Assembly (NCBI GenBank): GCA_030272155.1 | Contig: CP126201.1 | Coordinates: 5,132,501 to 5,196,500 of the forward strand | DNA: 64,000 bases | Reading direction: 5' to 3' | DNA from: Tetradesmus obliquus | Taxonomy: Eukaryota; Chlorophyta; Chlorophyceae; Sphaeropleales; Scenedesmaceae | Shown: positions 33,417 through 43,606 of the stretch, one piece after another | Layout of the letters: each line of letters begins with the position of its first letter | Position numbering within the stretch: the first letter of the stretch is position 1 | Made by a program: the position numbers and the translations under genes | Notes under the pieces: generated by a model | Told to the model about the DNA's origin: nothing | Database searches by the model: none | The model's input: only the letters and a program-made list of their open reading frames with translations

Positions 33417-35466
33417 GCGGAGCTGCGGGGGTGGCACCTAGGGCCAGCACCTAGGGGCATCTGTGGCATAGTGCTGCCCTGCAGGGTGCTCAGCGCATGG
33501 TGCTTTTTTTATGGATTGCCGCGCCACATGCGTCATGGCCGGGCAATCTGGCAGCTGCAGTATGCTAGGTAGCCTGGCTTATGAGAGAGAGGTGTAGTTG
33601 CATGTGGCGGCTGTCACTGTCTGAGACCGTTCTGGCACCACATACGCTGGGTAACCTGGCTGACGGTATACTTGTAACTTGTAACTTGAGAGGTCTGTTG
33701 TAGTGCACTGTCTTAAGTTTGAGGGCTTGTGATGCCACCACATCTCGGCAGTGCCGCTTAGGCTGGACTAAGAAGATGGCCAGTTTCTCGGTACTGGGGC
33801 TGGGGTATGAAACCGTCTGTTGACAGCAGGTCTACAGCACCTGCAACACCCAGCGTGACGTGCTGATCCTCAACAGTTACACGAACTAGACTGTTGATAT
33901 GCGCCAGTGAAATCACAATTAATTGCAGACCGCTACCACCGTGTGTTGGACAGCAGGCCCACAACACTGCAACAAGGTGTGAACTCGAACGTTTGCATTA
34001 CTAACACTGTTAGTATACAGGATATAACAGGTATGGCATACCTGTTGGGGAGCCAGTGGTAGGATCCTTTCACACCGCAGCAAGTCACAGGACAGCATCA
34101 AGCAACAGAAAATGCAATGGCCTCTTGGAATGGTTGCCTAGGCACCAGCAGAGCTTCATCGTCTATTCCAACACGCTCTCGATCAAATGCATTGCTGTGG
34201 CAGATTCACACGGCTGCATGCAGAGGATGTCCCAAGCCAGCCATCAACCTCTCACCCCGGCGTCATGCTGCTGACATGAGAGCCGCACCATCATGGCGCA
34301 GCGGCTACGGCAACTGACAAAATGCTGCCAGCAGAGCGGCTCTGCTGCTATGATGTGCATCCCATTGGCGGTAAAAGCCTCAAAAGGCTGTCAACTACAA
34401 CTAAACCAAAAAACAACTTCACACCTTCAGCTGCCGCAGCAGCTGCTGCTCACTGTGCATACAGATTCCGTCACTATTTAAAATCTCAAACAGCCTGTGC
34501 TCCGTGACGTTGCAGCTGTCCTAGCCTTGAATGGCACGTAGCCTACACTCTCACCATGCTTGGAGCATGTAGCTGACCTGGCAGCCGAGTGCACAACCAC
34601 CGACATACCCGTGCTCTACAAGTCGCAACCTAGAGATCAGCTGATGCTAAACGACACCCCACATGACTGCACCCTCACAAACATATGTTGCGTGCAGAAC
34701 TCTGCAAACACCAGCTCAGCAGGACACCTAGAGTAAGCCCAGGCGCCCAAACCCTTCAGGCGACATGACTTCAGCTGTTGTCTGGTTGCTGTGTACAGCC
34801 ACAGGGAGCCCACCAGCACCAGCACCAGCACCAGCACCAGCACCAGCACCAGCACCAGCACCAGCACCAGCAGCAGCAGGAGAGCACACCACGCACAAGA
34901 AAGCGTGAGACAGGCACGATCTGCAAAGAGGAGTTTCCTGGCAGCATGTATTATGTGAACGGATGATGTACACGGACGTCCTTGCACACTACACAATAGT
35001 GCTGCCAACGCTTAGGGATCAAAGTCCTGACAAGCTGGTGTGCGCCAAGTCTTCTTCACCAGTGACAAGGCTTCGGCGCCTAGCTGCCTGCAAGTTGCCA
35101 CTCACCCAGCAGGGCGCAGCTTCAGCCCCAGAGGGGGTGGCTCTTGCCACCACCGCTGCCTCCAGCGATCTGGACATTGGTCTGCTTCACGCTGCAGGGG
35201 CAGCCGCAGTGCACAGTGCAGCAGCAAAAATGATCTAATGGCACTTCAGCTGGTGCATGTTGAACCGCTAGTTGGGCTGCTGCTGCCATGCAGCTTGAAA
35301 CATGTACATCTCATATGCAGCAGCCCAAGCTGCAGAGGTGCAAGCGGACAGTAACATGTTCATCAGACAATGCATGTTGGCTAGTTCAAGGGCAGGACAT
35401 ATGAGTGTTGCTTGTGATTAGGCACAGCTTCACTACCTTAATTGGGCTGCTGCATGGCTGATGTAC
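33417..35466. other. Intergenic, with (CACCAG)10 hexanucleotide tract
   Basis: About 2 kb between the helicase stop and the first VVAAQP gene, convergent ends. TGTAAC motifs near 33,670-33,690 resemble the algal TGTAA polyadenylation signal and may end the helicase transcript. A (CACCAG)10 tract lies at 34,811-34,872. ORFs are short and without motifs. Confidence 0.5.
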
Positions 35467-36007
35467 CTACTTGGTGTTGACTGTGACGGGCTGTGCTGCA
35501 ACCACTGGCTGCGCTGCTACAACCGGCTGTGCCGCAACCACCGGCTGTGCTGCCACAACTGGCTGCGCTGCCACAACCGGCTGAGCTGCGACGACTGCCT
35601 GTGCCTGGGCAGCGGCAACTGGCTGCGCTGCTACAACGGGTTGGGCAGCAACAACAGGCTGTGCTGCCACAACTGGTTGTGCTGCCACGACAGGCTGCGC
35701 TGCTGGTGCGGGGTTGTTGATGATTATGATGGGCCCTGGTGCTGGCGCTGGAGCAGCTTTGGTGTAGGCGTGCTTGCTGCAAACAAGGAGTGCAACAAAC
35801 GTTCAAATGTCAGGGGAATTAGGGGTTGTGCTGGGACGAGCACCCATTGGACGACAGCTGCCCTGTTGAGCTGGCCAGCTAGCTGCTCAGCAGTCGACCA
35901 CATCCGACTTACAACTTCGCCAGCTTCCTTCCAGGCTTCAATCCCCATGCATTGGTCCTAGAAGCAGCCAGGCAGAGGAAGCACAGCGCAAGCACGACGT
36001 GCTTCAT
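35467..36007 (-). CDS. Small secreted VVAAQP-repeat protein, paralogue A
   Basis: Two exons (minus): 36007-35913 and 35776-35467, 405 nt, 134 residues; GTAAGT donor, TTTGCAG acceptor, phase 2. The signal peptide is MKHVVLALCFLCLAASRTNA. The mature part starts WGLKPGRKLAKFKHAYTK, then AAPAPAPGP, a hydrophobic IIIINNPAPA block, and about eleven VVAAQP-type units, ending VTVNTK. Two more minus-strand genes just downstream share the layout (37.3 kb and 38.1 kb). I recognise no known family; low charge and Ala/Pro/Val repeats suggest a wall or matrix structural protein, which is inference. Confidence 0.65.
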
Positions 36008-37266
36008 CGTGAAAGGTTGGAGGTAAGGGCCTGGCGTTGCACCCGGTATAACACTAAGCACACGTTTGTGGCAATACGGATCTCGTTGTGGGCAATGAAT
36101 AAGCTGAGGAGCGTGTCCTGTACATGTCCTGCTCTTCACCTGATCGTTGGATGTCAGCGCCAGCTGTCGCGGTGCTGGTGCCCGCCGGTCATCGCCGGCA
36201 GGTGACTGGCACTTGGGTGTCTGTCGGGCTGTTGGAGCACTCACACGTAATTTAATATCGATCAATGTTTGTTTCACGTTGGCTGCTAGTCCGATTATGT
36301 ATGCTGTGATCAGCAGATCTTGATGCTGGCAGTACAGCCTGTACTGTACTGCCACAGAATGTACATGACCAGTTCTGCTGTCAGTGCACAGGGCCAGTCA
36401 GAGACCACCAATCGTACTATCTGACCCGTTCGTACACTTGATGCAAAGAGCACACAGCTGTAGGGTGTGTTGTATGCATGCAGCACTGCCCCATATTACT
36501 CTTGCAGGTGGCCCACCGGGTGGTGGGCTTTCTCACTCACATACACATGCATTGCTGTTTGTCATCAAACCTTTCACAGCACTTCTGTGAAATTTTTACT
36601 GCATTCAAGCAAGTGCTTTCAGTCGCACGTGTTGCTTCAAGCTATTATTCACTACGTAGCAAAAATGGTGTACGCACCAACACTGCCGCTGCCGCTGCTT
36701 ACAAGCTGCACAGCAACACGCAGGCTGCTGTCACAAAGAAAACCTGCGAATTGAAAGCTTCTGAACTCATCAAGCCGTGCTACGTAGCACTAATCCAGTA
36801 GGCAAGGTCCGCTGCTGCCCAAAGCCGATCTTCATCTGCATCTGTGCATCCCTTGCTTCACAGGCGCCGGCCCCACAGTGGATGCATCTTGCTGCCGCCA
36901 GCACTGCCAGCCTGCATATTCTTTTGCTGCACACTGCGCATCAACAGACAATACAGCAGCAGCAGGTATGAGGCAGCAGGATACAGCAACAATCACGGCA
37001 TGCACACCCGAGTTTGTTGCTGCAAGATTTGGCACTTGTGTTGGTCGCGCACGTTATCAAGAACATGAAGCACAACGGCAGCAAACGTGCATTGCTTGTG
37101 AGCGTTTGCATAGCGTAGCCATGATGATGCCGCCTCTTCCAGCGCGCAATGCAGCCGTCTGCCAGGGCATTGCGCTCGCCCACCCCACCGAGAACAGTAG
37201 GCCTGGCAGCGCATGTTATTGCGCATACTGACAATATCATGCCACGCAGAATGACAGCATTGAAGC
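36008..37266. other. Intergenic between paralogues A and B
   Basis: About 1.25 kb holding the promoter of paralogue A and the 3' flank of B. Only short ORFs with no recognisable motif. Confidence 0.45.
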
Positions 37267-37527
37267 TCACTTGGTGGTGACTATGATAGGCTGGCCAGCC
37301 ACTGGCTGTGCTGCTGGCTGGGCCGCCACCACCGGCTGCGCTGCCACTGCAGGCACTGGCTGTGCAGCGACCACTGGGGTTGCCGCTTGGGTCGGTGCTG
37401 CTGCTGGTGTGTTGATGATGATGATGGGCTGCTGGGCAGGCGCAGGCGCTGGGGCTGCCTTGCCTGCATGCTTGCCGGAGAGCCTGCATGCCGCAGGCAG
37501 CAGCGCCAGACAGCAAGCAGCATGCAT
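37267..37527 (-). CDS. Small VVAAQP-repeat protein, paralogue B
   Basis: From the in-frame ATG at 37527 this reads 86 residues: MHAACCLALLPAACRLSGKH, then AGKAAPAPAPAQQP, the IIIINTPAA block, PVVAAQP repeats and the ending IIVTTK. The first 17 residues could serve as a signal peptide. However, GCATGCAG|G at 37,495 or so also looks like a 3' splice site in the same phase (2) as paralogue A, so a separate upstream signal-peptide exon is possible; I did not find one. Clearly homologous to A and C in order and wording of its blocks. Confidence 0.55.
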   Translation of the reverse strand: MHAACCLALLPAACRLSGKHAGKAAPAPAPAQQPIIIINTPAAAPTQAATPVVAAQPVPAVAAQPVVAAQPAAQPVAGQPIIVTTK

Positions 37528-38055
37528 GCTCACGCATGGGACATTGCCAGAGAATGACTGGGAGTGCGTTTCTGGCAGCACCGAGTCATCATTGCGCGAC
37601 AAGATAAGGCGCATGTCATAGGGTGAGTGGATGCACAGTCGCTGGTTCTTCAAGCTGGTGGCCTGAGGGATCTCAACAAACTCAACAACTTGACACTTCA
37701 GTAAGTTGCAAAATGTTTGACGCTGCACAGCAGCTGCTCAAGCTGTTGAACACACCACACATGGCCATCAGACATTTTTTTTGGCCATCAGACATTCATG
37801 CATTTGCTCACGGCGACGGAGCCATAAACTCACAAGCTGAGCAGTGAGTGGCCCTTTGCAGCGCTCTTGCCTGCCGCAGGCTGGATGTTCTGTTGCTGCA
37901 GCAGGAAGCAGTACAGCACTGAGTTGGCAGAGCATGGCAGGGTGTTGATGGTGTTTCGCATCCGCAGGTTGGCAGGAGCCAGCCTGATGTGCCACACTTT
38001 GTGTATGCATGTAACCAACAAGCATGACACCAGTAACCAAATCGGTGGCTGCCGT

Positions 38056-38323
38056 TCAACAGCGTGGTGAGGGCAGTGCATCTGTGCAGCGCGGCTGCAC
38101 GCTGCTTGCACACACCGTGACATATGTGTTGACGATCACTGGGGTAGGGGCTGCCACAGGCTGTGCAGCAACCACAGGCTGCACAGCAACCACAGGCTGT
38201 GCGGCAACCACAGGTGCTGGTGCTGGCGCGGGTGCAGGGTTGTTGACGATGATGATGTGTGGCTGTGCAGGTGCTGGCGCTGCTGCTGGCGCGTGGATGT
38301 CATGCTTCAGCTCATGCAGCTTC
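38056..38323 (-). CDS. VVAAQP-repeat protein, paralogue C (5' exon not found)
   Basis: The exon starts after CCTGCAG at 38323 in phase 2, as in paralogue A, and reads KLHELKHDIHAPAAAPAPAQ, then PHIIIVNNPAPA, VVAAQP repeats and VIVNT. It then runs to a TGA at 38056 or is spliced at GTCACG|GTGTGT. Its 5' exon should lie upstream (higher coordinates), but the CACTA transposon begins only 160 bp away at 38,484. The missing exon may therefore be on the far side of the insertion (beyond 55,490). Whether the gene still works is unknown. Confidence 0.5.
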
Positions 38324-38480
38324 CTGCAGGCACAGCCAGCACGGCAGCAGCATTGCATATGTGAGCAAGGTGCAACCGTGTAAAGCTTGTATGAGGGGCA
38401 AAGCTGTGAGCACATGGTGCGCAAGGCACTGGCGTCTTCTGTCCTTCGTTCTTCCCCTACACCCGGTGCAGTGGAAGGGC

Positions 38481-38483
38481 CTT
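38481..38483. other. Left target-site duplication (CTT) of the CACTA element
   Basis: CTT directly precedes the left terminus CACTATGG and is matched by CTT at 55490-55492 directly after the right terminus. Three-base duplications are the rule for CACTA elements. Confidence 0.85.
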
Positions 38484-38533
38484 CACTATGGTCACTGAAA
38501 TGTCCAGCTGGATGTCCAGTCATGTCCAGTTGC
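38484..38533 (+). repeat. Left terminal inverted repeat of the CACTA element
   Basis: Matches the reverse complement of 55440-55489 at 45 of 50 positions by eye; the first 12 bases (CACTATGGTCAC) are identical. The diagnostic CACTA terminus is present. Confidence 0.88.
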
Positions 38534-38670
38534 TGGGGTGCAACTGGACATGTCAAGTGGCATGTCCAGTGTGAGACTGGACATGGCCATGTCCAGCGTG
38601 TGACTGGACATCAAGTGGTAGACTGGACAATCAACTGGACATGCAACTGGACACGCAACTGGACGTGTAT
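38500..38670. repeat. Left subterminal CTGGACATG repeats
   Basis: About 13 copies of TGGACA or its complement TGTCCA in 170 bp, in both orientations, usually within ACTGGACATG. The same motif fills the right end (55,368-55,475) and appears nowhere else in the window at comparable density. Likely binding sites for an element-encoded protein (inference by analogy with En/Spm TNPA sites). Confidence 0.8.
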
Positions 38671-39044
38671 TACAGCACACAAAATGATGCTGATGCGTGC
38701 ATAGTTCATGGTAAAAGAAGCCACAGCATGCAACCGCATGCCTTTGTCGTGCCAATAGATGGCTCTTAGCACTGGTGACCGGTCATGCATGCTGCTACAA
38801 TACTGCACTTGTGCAGTACTTGCTTGAATGCAGTACACAAGAGCAGACTGCAAATAAAAGGCTTGCAGGACACACAAAACACAATCAGCAGCATCAGCCA
38901 TACAGTCAAATGCAGCTGATACAGACCTCTACTGCTCAGCAGCACCTGCTGCTACCATCAACCAGCAGCAACTACTCCACATCAACTTGTACTATCCACC
39001 AGAGGTGTGAACCAACCGCTGTACCTGCGAATCAACAACACACC

Positions 39045-39347
39045 CTACGTCTCATACTCTGCAAACTTGTTATTTACTCCCGCCCCTGCCCTCCTACGCC
39101 TTCCACCTGCTGCTGCTGTTGCTGCTGCTTCCGTAGCATCCAAGTCGTCTCCGTCACTGGCTGCAGCTTCAAACTCGTCCTCTTCGCCGCCGCTGCTGCT
39201 GCTGCTGCCTGCTTCTGCCTCCTCTTCTGACTCCTTAGACTGCTTCTTCTTCCTGGGCGGCTGCTTTCCCCCCTTGCCCCCCTTGCGCTTCTTCGCTGGT
39301 GCAGCCTCTGCTGCAGCGTCTGTAGCAGGCGCTGCAGCGGATTTTGG

Positions 39348-39384
<37 letters not shown>

Positions 39385-40325
39385 TTGCGCTTCTTCAGGG
39401 CCTTAGCTGCAACACTGCTGCCCTCCAGATCCTTGCCCTGCTGCTGAGCTGCCTTGGCCTCTGCAGTTGGCAGCATCGCCAACAAGCCCTTTCCAGCGTC
39501 CTTGCGCAGCTGCTCAACAGTTGCGCGCTCCCCTGTCTCGAGGGCCTTGCCCAGCGCAGTTCCCTGCAGGACACCATGAGTAGCAGCAGATGCAGCGGCA
39601 TGCATACCTGTCAGACATGTTGAATGAGCTTGAAGTACACAGAGCAACATGAGCCCCGACCAGCGTATCCTGCAGGGAAACAGGTGAAGCAGCAGCTGCA
39701 GCGGCATGCACATAAGCCAAGTGCTGCCTGAATGAACAGCTTGGTGAAGAGCACTGTGCAAGAGCGACAGTTATGTTGCAACACTTTGTCATTGAACTGC
39801 AACAAAACGCCATCGGTGCACAACTTCACTTACCTTCGCCTCCTTGAACCAAAATATACGCGCCCGTGCTGTCTGCGGATCACATCATGTGGACCGAGCC
39901 CTTTAGGGTTGGCTCACAGGCTCATTGGGCGCATTCTAAAATGCATACCAGGATAAAGCGAACAAGTAAACCAGCACCCTGAAACACAATAACACTTACC
40001 CTCGACAGTCCCAGCCGCTCCCGTGCTGCAGGAGCCATGTTGCGCCTCCCCAGCATCTCAGCCATCCTACTCCAAGCAGCACCGCCTGGCGAGCCCTTGT
40101 CAGCACCAGCCTCGCTGGCTATGGCAGGCTTGGCTGAAGACGGTGGGTGCTGGTCATGCACAGCAGGCCTGCTGTGCGCTGTGCTAGGGGTGCGACCTAC
40201 ACCTGCAGCAGCTGTAGCAGCTGATGCCTCACCGCTGGCGAAGCTCTGCGTCTGACGCTGTTGCACCTGCTGCTGCTGGTGCTGCTGCTGCTGGTATGCT
40301 TGCGACTGTCTGTCAGCGCTGCGCA

Positions 40326-40359
<34 letters not shown>

Positions 40360-43149
40360 AACAGTACGGCTGATGCTGCTGCTTGTTTGCAATGGTGTCG
40401 CCTGCTGCAGCTGCTGCTGCTGCTGCTGTTGCTGCAGCTGCTGCTGCTGCTGAGCCGCACTGCTGCTGCTGCTGCTTGTTTGCAACGCTGGCGCCTGCTG
40501 CTGCTGCTGCTGCTGCTGCTGCAGCTGCCGCTGCTGCAGCTGCCGCTGCTGCTTCTCAAGAGCCTTGTCCAGCACTGCATCTAGGGGATCTAGCTCTTCA
40601 CCTGCATCTGCCGCCACAGCAGCCATGCTGCCGGTGCTGACACTAGCAGTGCTGAGTCTGCCTGCTGGCGCTGCCCCGGGAGCCGAATCGAGCCCTGCCT
40701 CAGTCACTGCACCACCACCTGAGTCCTGCATGCTGCCAGGTGCCTAAAGCGGGGTTGATCAATATAGCACAGGGCACATCGTGTTACTTTCACGAACATG
40801 AGCGAAGACGACTGCAAGAGAGCGCACTGCTGGCTAAACAAATGCCAATACACCAAGAAAGAACAAGTGCAGATGAACACCAATTGTCATGTGATCTGAG
40901 CATCCTTGAAAACACAGGGGCTGCAGTAGCTGTGGTTGCTATCATTGCTGCATTCTGCATGGCATTGAACGCCTCTGCCTGGCCTATGCTGCCAAACATG
41001 GGTTTACCCACCTGAAGCTGGCCTGCGGGTGTTGTGCCACCTCCAGTGCTGTCTGGTGCCTTCTGCCATACAGTGGGCATGGCATGCATGTCACGTGCAG
41101 AGGAGGACGACACAAACCGGCAAGCTCAGCAAGTGTGTGAGTTATGAGTTGTTCAAGTCCTTCAGCGGGGTACAAACGACAGGGTGATTATGCTGCATCG
41201 ATTGCTGCCGACTGCCCGACTCAAAGGTGCTGTATCTGCCAAAGCAGAATGTGCACTTTCCTCAACGTCAGCAACTACCAACGTACACCTCGTCAACCTT
41301 GCAGAGCCATGAAGCTGCCAACAGGCTCATGTTAACAAGTTTCTGTCCAAGCATGGTTGTTCATCACTTCACCTGTACTGGGAACCAGCAGTCAACTAGG
41401 CTGACTGGGCCTGGCTGCTGGCCGGTCATGGCCTCCTCTGCGCTGACAGCTGCCGCCAGCTGACGTGCTGTTACACCCTGTGCTGTGCCTGCATGCTGTT
41501 TGTCGGCAAACTCGGCCAACGGCCTGAACTCATCTGGCAGCGGCGCAGGCTGCTCATGCCGCCGCTGGTAGAGGTCCCAATACTTCTGCTTCCATGCATC
41601 TGCTGCTGCTTCAGCCTCGCTGAGGTTCTTGCGTTTGTTGGCACTAGCTGGCACTGCTGCTGCCGCTGCTGCGTTCGCTGCTTGCAGAACACCCTCTGCT
41701 GCCTCTTCGCCCAAGCTGCCCTCTTCGAGTGCATTGGCTGCCGCTACAAGAGCACCTGCCGTCAGAGCGTCAGCGGCAGCATGGGCGTTCTCGATGCTCT
41801 TGGCCTGCTGGCAGGCCTTCCTGCAGCAGCAGCAGCAGCAGCAGCAAGAGGTTTGCAGCGATTGATGTATTTGGAATCCTTTCTGTGATCATCAGTGGTC
41901 CTCCAGGTGCTGTACGCTGCTGCTGCAGTGAGATAGCAAGTAGGGATGATACAAATGCCCTTGCCCTGGCTGCCACTTTCCCATGCCGCCACTACTACTG
42001 CGCATCTCTTAGCACTGTACAGCAAGAAGACACATGGGAATGCCTGCCACATCTAGTTTTCAGGCCTTTTGTCACTTGCCTGTTAATCAACCTCACAGCA
42101 TCCGTGGGGCTCATGCCACAGCCGCGCTGCAGCACCAGGCTGATGGCATCCTTCAGTGGCACCCACTGCAGGCCCTCGCCATCAGATGCCGTGATGAACT
42201 GCCCCTTGAAGCTGCTGGATGGATAGTCAATCTCGGGCTGGCTCTCGCTCTCGCCCTCGTCCTCCAGATCGTCTTCGTTGGTCTTGAGCACCTGCAAGGC
42301 ACAAAGCAAACAGGTTGCTGCCCGCATGCCGTAACATGCAAGTGCTGCCACTTCAGCTGCATCTTGTTCACTGCGCGACTTATGGTGGGGTTCTAAGACA
42401 TTGCAGCTGCTGTTCACAACACCATGTGGGGATACCAGTGGACTGCGCATGAATACGCTCTTGTCCATCAATGCTCTGCTAGCTGGTGGGTGTGCTGCTG
42501 TCTCTTTGCAGCTGCAGGCGTACATCTGTAGACGTGCATGCTAGAGAGGTGTATCATGTAGCTGATCCCACCCGAATAGTCATTGTGTGCATCGGCCACA
42601 TCTTGAATGCTATGTCGAGCAGCTTGTTTGGCGTTGGCGGCCCTGTCAGTGCTGCTGCTGTGCTGCTGCTGGCCCTCCTGCCTCTACTTTCGGCCTTGCT
42701 GGCACCTGCAGCGCATCGTATCAACAAGACGCTGAACGTTGTACAAACGACAGCAGCACTTTACAGTGGGTGAGGTTGGCTGTGTGGAGCAGCTGCCTGC
42801 AGCTAGGCCCTTCACCTGCAGGTGCCGCAGCTGTGGCCCTCCCCTTGCTTGCCACCTTGCCCAGCACCTGCAGCTGCAGCCGCAGCTGACCCTCTTCTAC
42901 TGTGGAAACCGCTAATGCGTTACCCTGCAGCACGTTCTTGAGGCACCTCTGCAGGGGAATTACTGCGCCGTTTGTGCTGGAGATCTGAATGTCGTCCTGG
43001 CTTTCTACGCCTGTTTCCTGCCTGATCACGGACAGCACCTCCGCGAGAACTTCTTCTAATGTGTCTGAATCATTGTAAAGCCAAGCGATTTTGAAAGGAG
43101 TGCCACCGTCGATGGCAAACACAATCTCCCTGATCATTGTTCCTGCCAT
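39045..43149 (-). CDS. Second protein gene of the CACTA element, unknown function, 6 exons
   Basis: Exons (minus): 43149-42856, 42291-42080, 41820-41373, 41011-40916, 40743-40000, 39563-39045; 2313 nt, 770 residues, all in phase. Intron 2 uses a GC donor (CAG|GCAAGT). The N-terminal 95 residues (MIREIVFAIDGGTPFKIAWL...) look like a compact alpha/beta fold, possibly ubiquitin-like or PB1-like (weak). Next come an acidic segment ending in a short helical domain (GLQWVPLKDAISLVLQRGCG), an Ala-rich helical region, and a long Gln-rich stretch (about 400-520). The C-terminus is basic (KKRK, AKKRKGGKGGKQPPRKKK), then acidic (EEEAEAGSSSSSGGEEDEFE), typical of nuclear proteins. By position it would be the element's TNPA-like or accessory protein. 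Exon 1 might end 12 nt earlier (CAG|GTGCTG). Confidence 0.7.
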
Positions 43150-43606
43150 GATCTCCACCACCGATCATTAGCAACGCAACCGAAACAAAACGTGCTGCGA
43201 GAAACAAACCGGTCACATCTGCGGGGGGGACTCCAGGAGGGGAAGCATCCGCCATCTGGATCTGGGGTTTGAACTACAGAGCAGTTACATAACATCTCGA
43301 GTCATAAATGGCCAGCTTTGCCTTGTAGAAGAAGAAGACTAGCATATCAAAGGTGTTAATTGATCCCCATGTGGCTGGAACAGTTGGTCTGAGTGTACCT
43401 CTCACATGATGTGCCGTCTTCAGTTGTGCACAAAGGGCTGCACCTGCGCGAGCTGCACATGCAGCACCTACATCTGTAAGGAATTGTCAGCAGAACCCAC
43501 TGCTGTTATGCAGCTGTGTCACCAACTTACCGCTGCACATGTGTGTGTGCATGCAACAAGCGTGAGGCAGCCATGAACAGGTCATCCGCTCCACCACAGC
43601 AGCAAA

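Noticed and set aside
34811-34872. (CACCAG)10 as a coding HQ repeat
   Set aside because: The 62-codon frame around it has no start context, splice partner or neighbouring conserved sequence; simple repeat in an intergenic gap.
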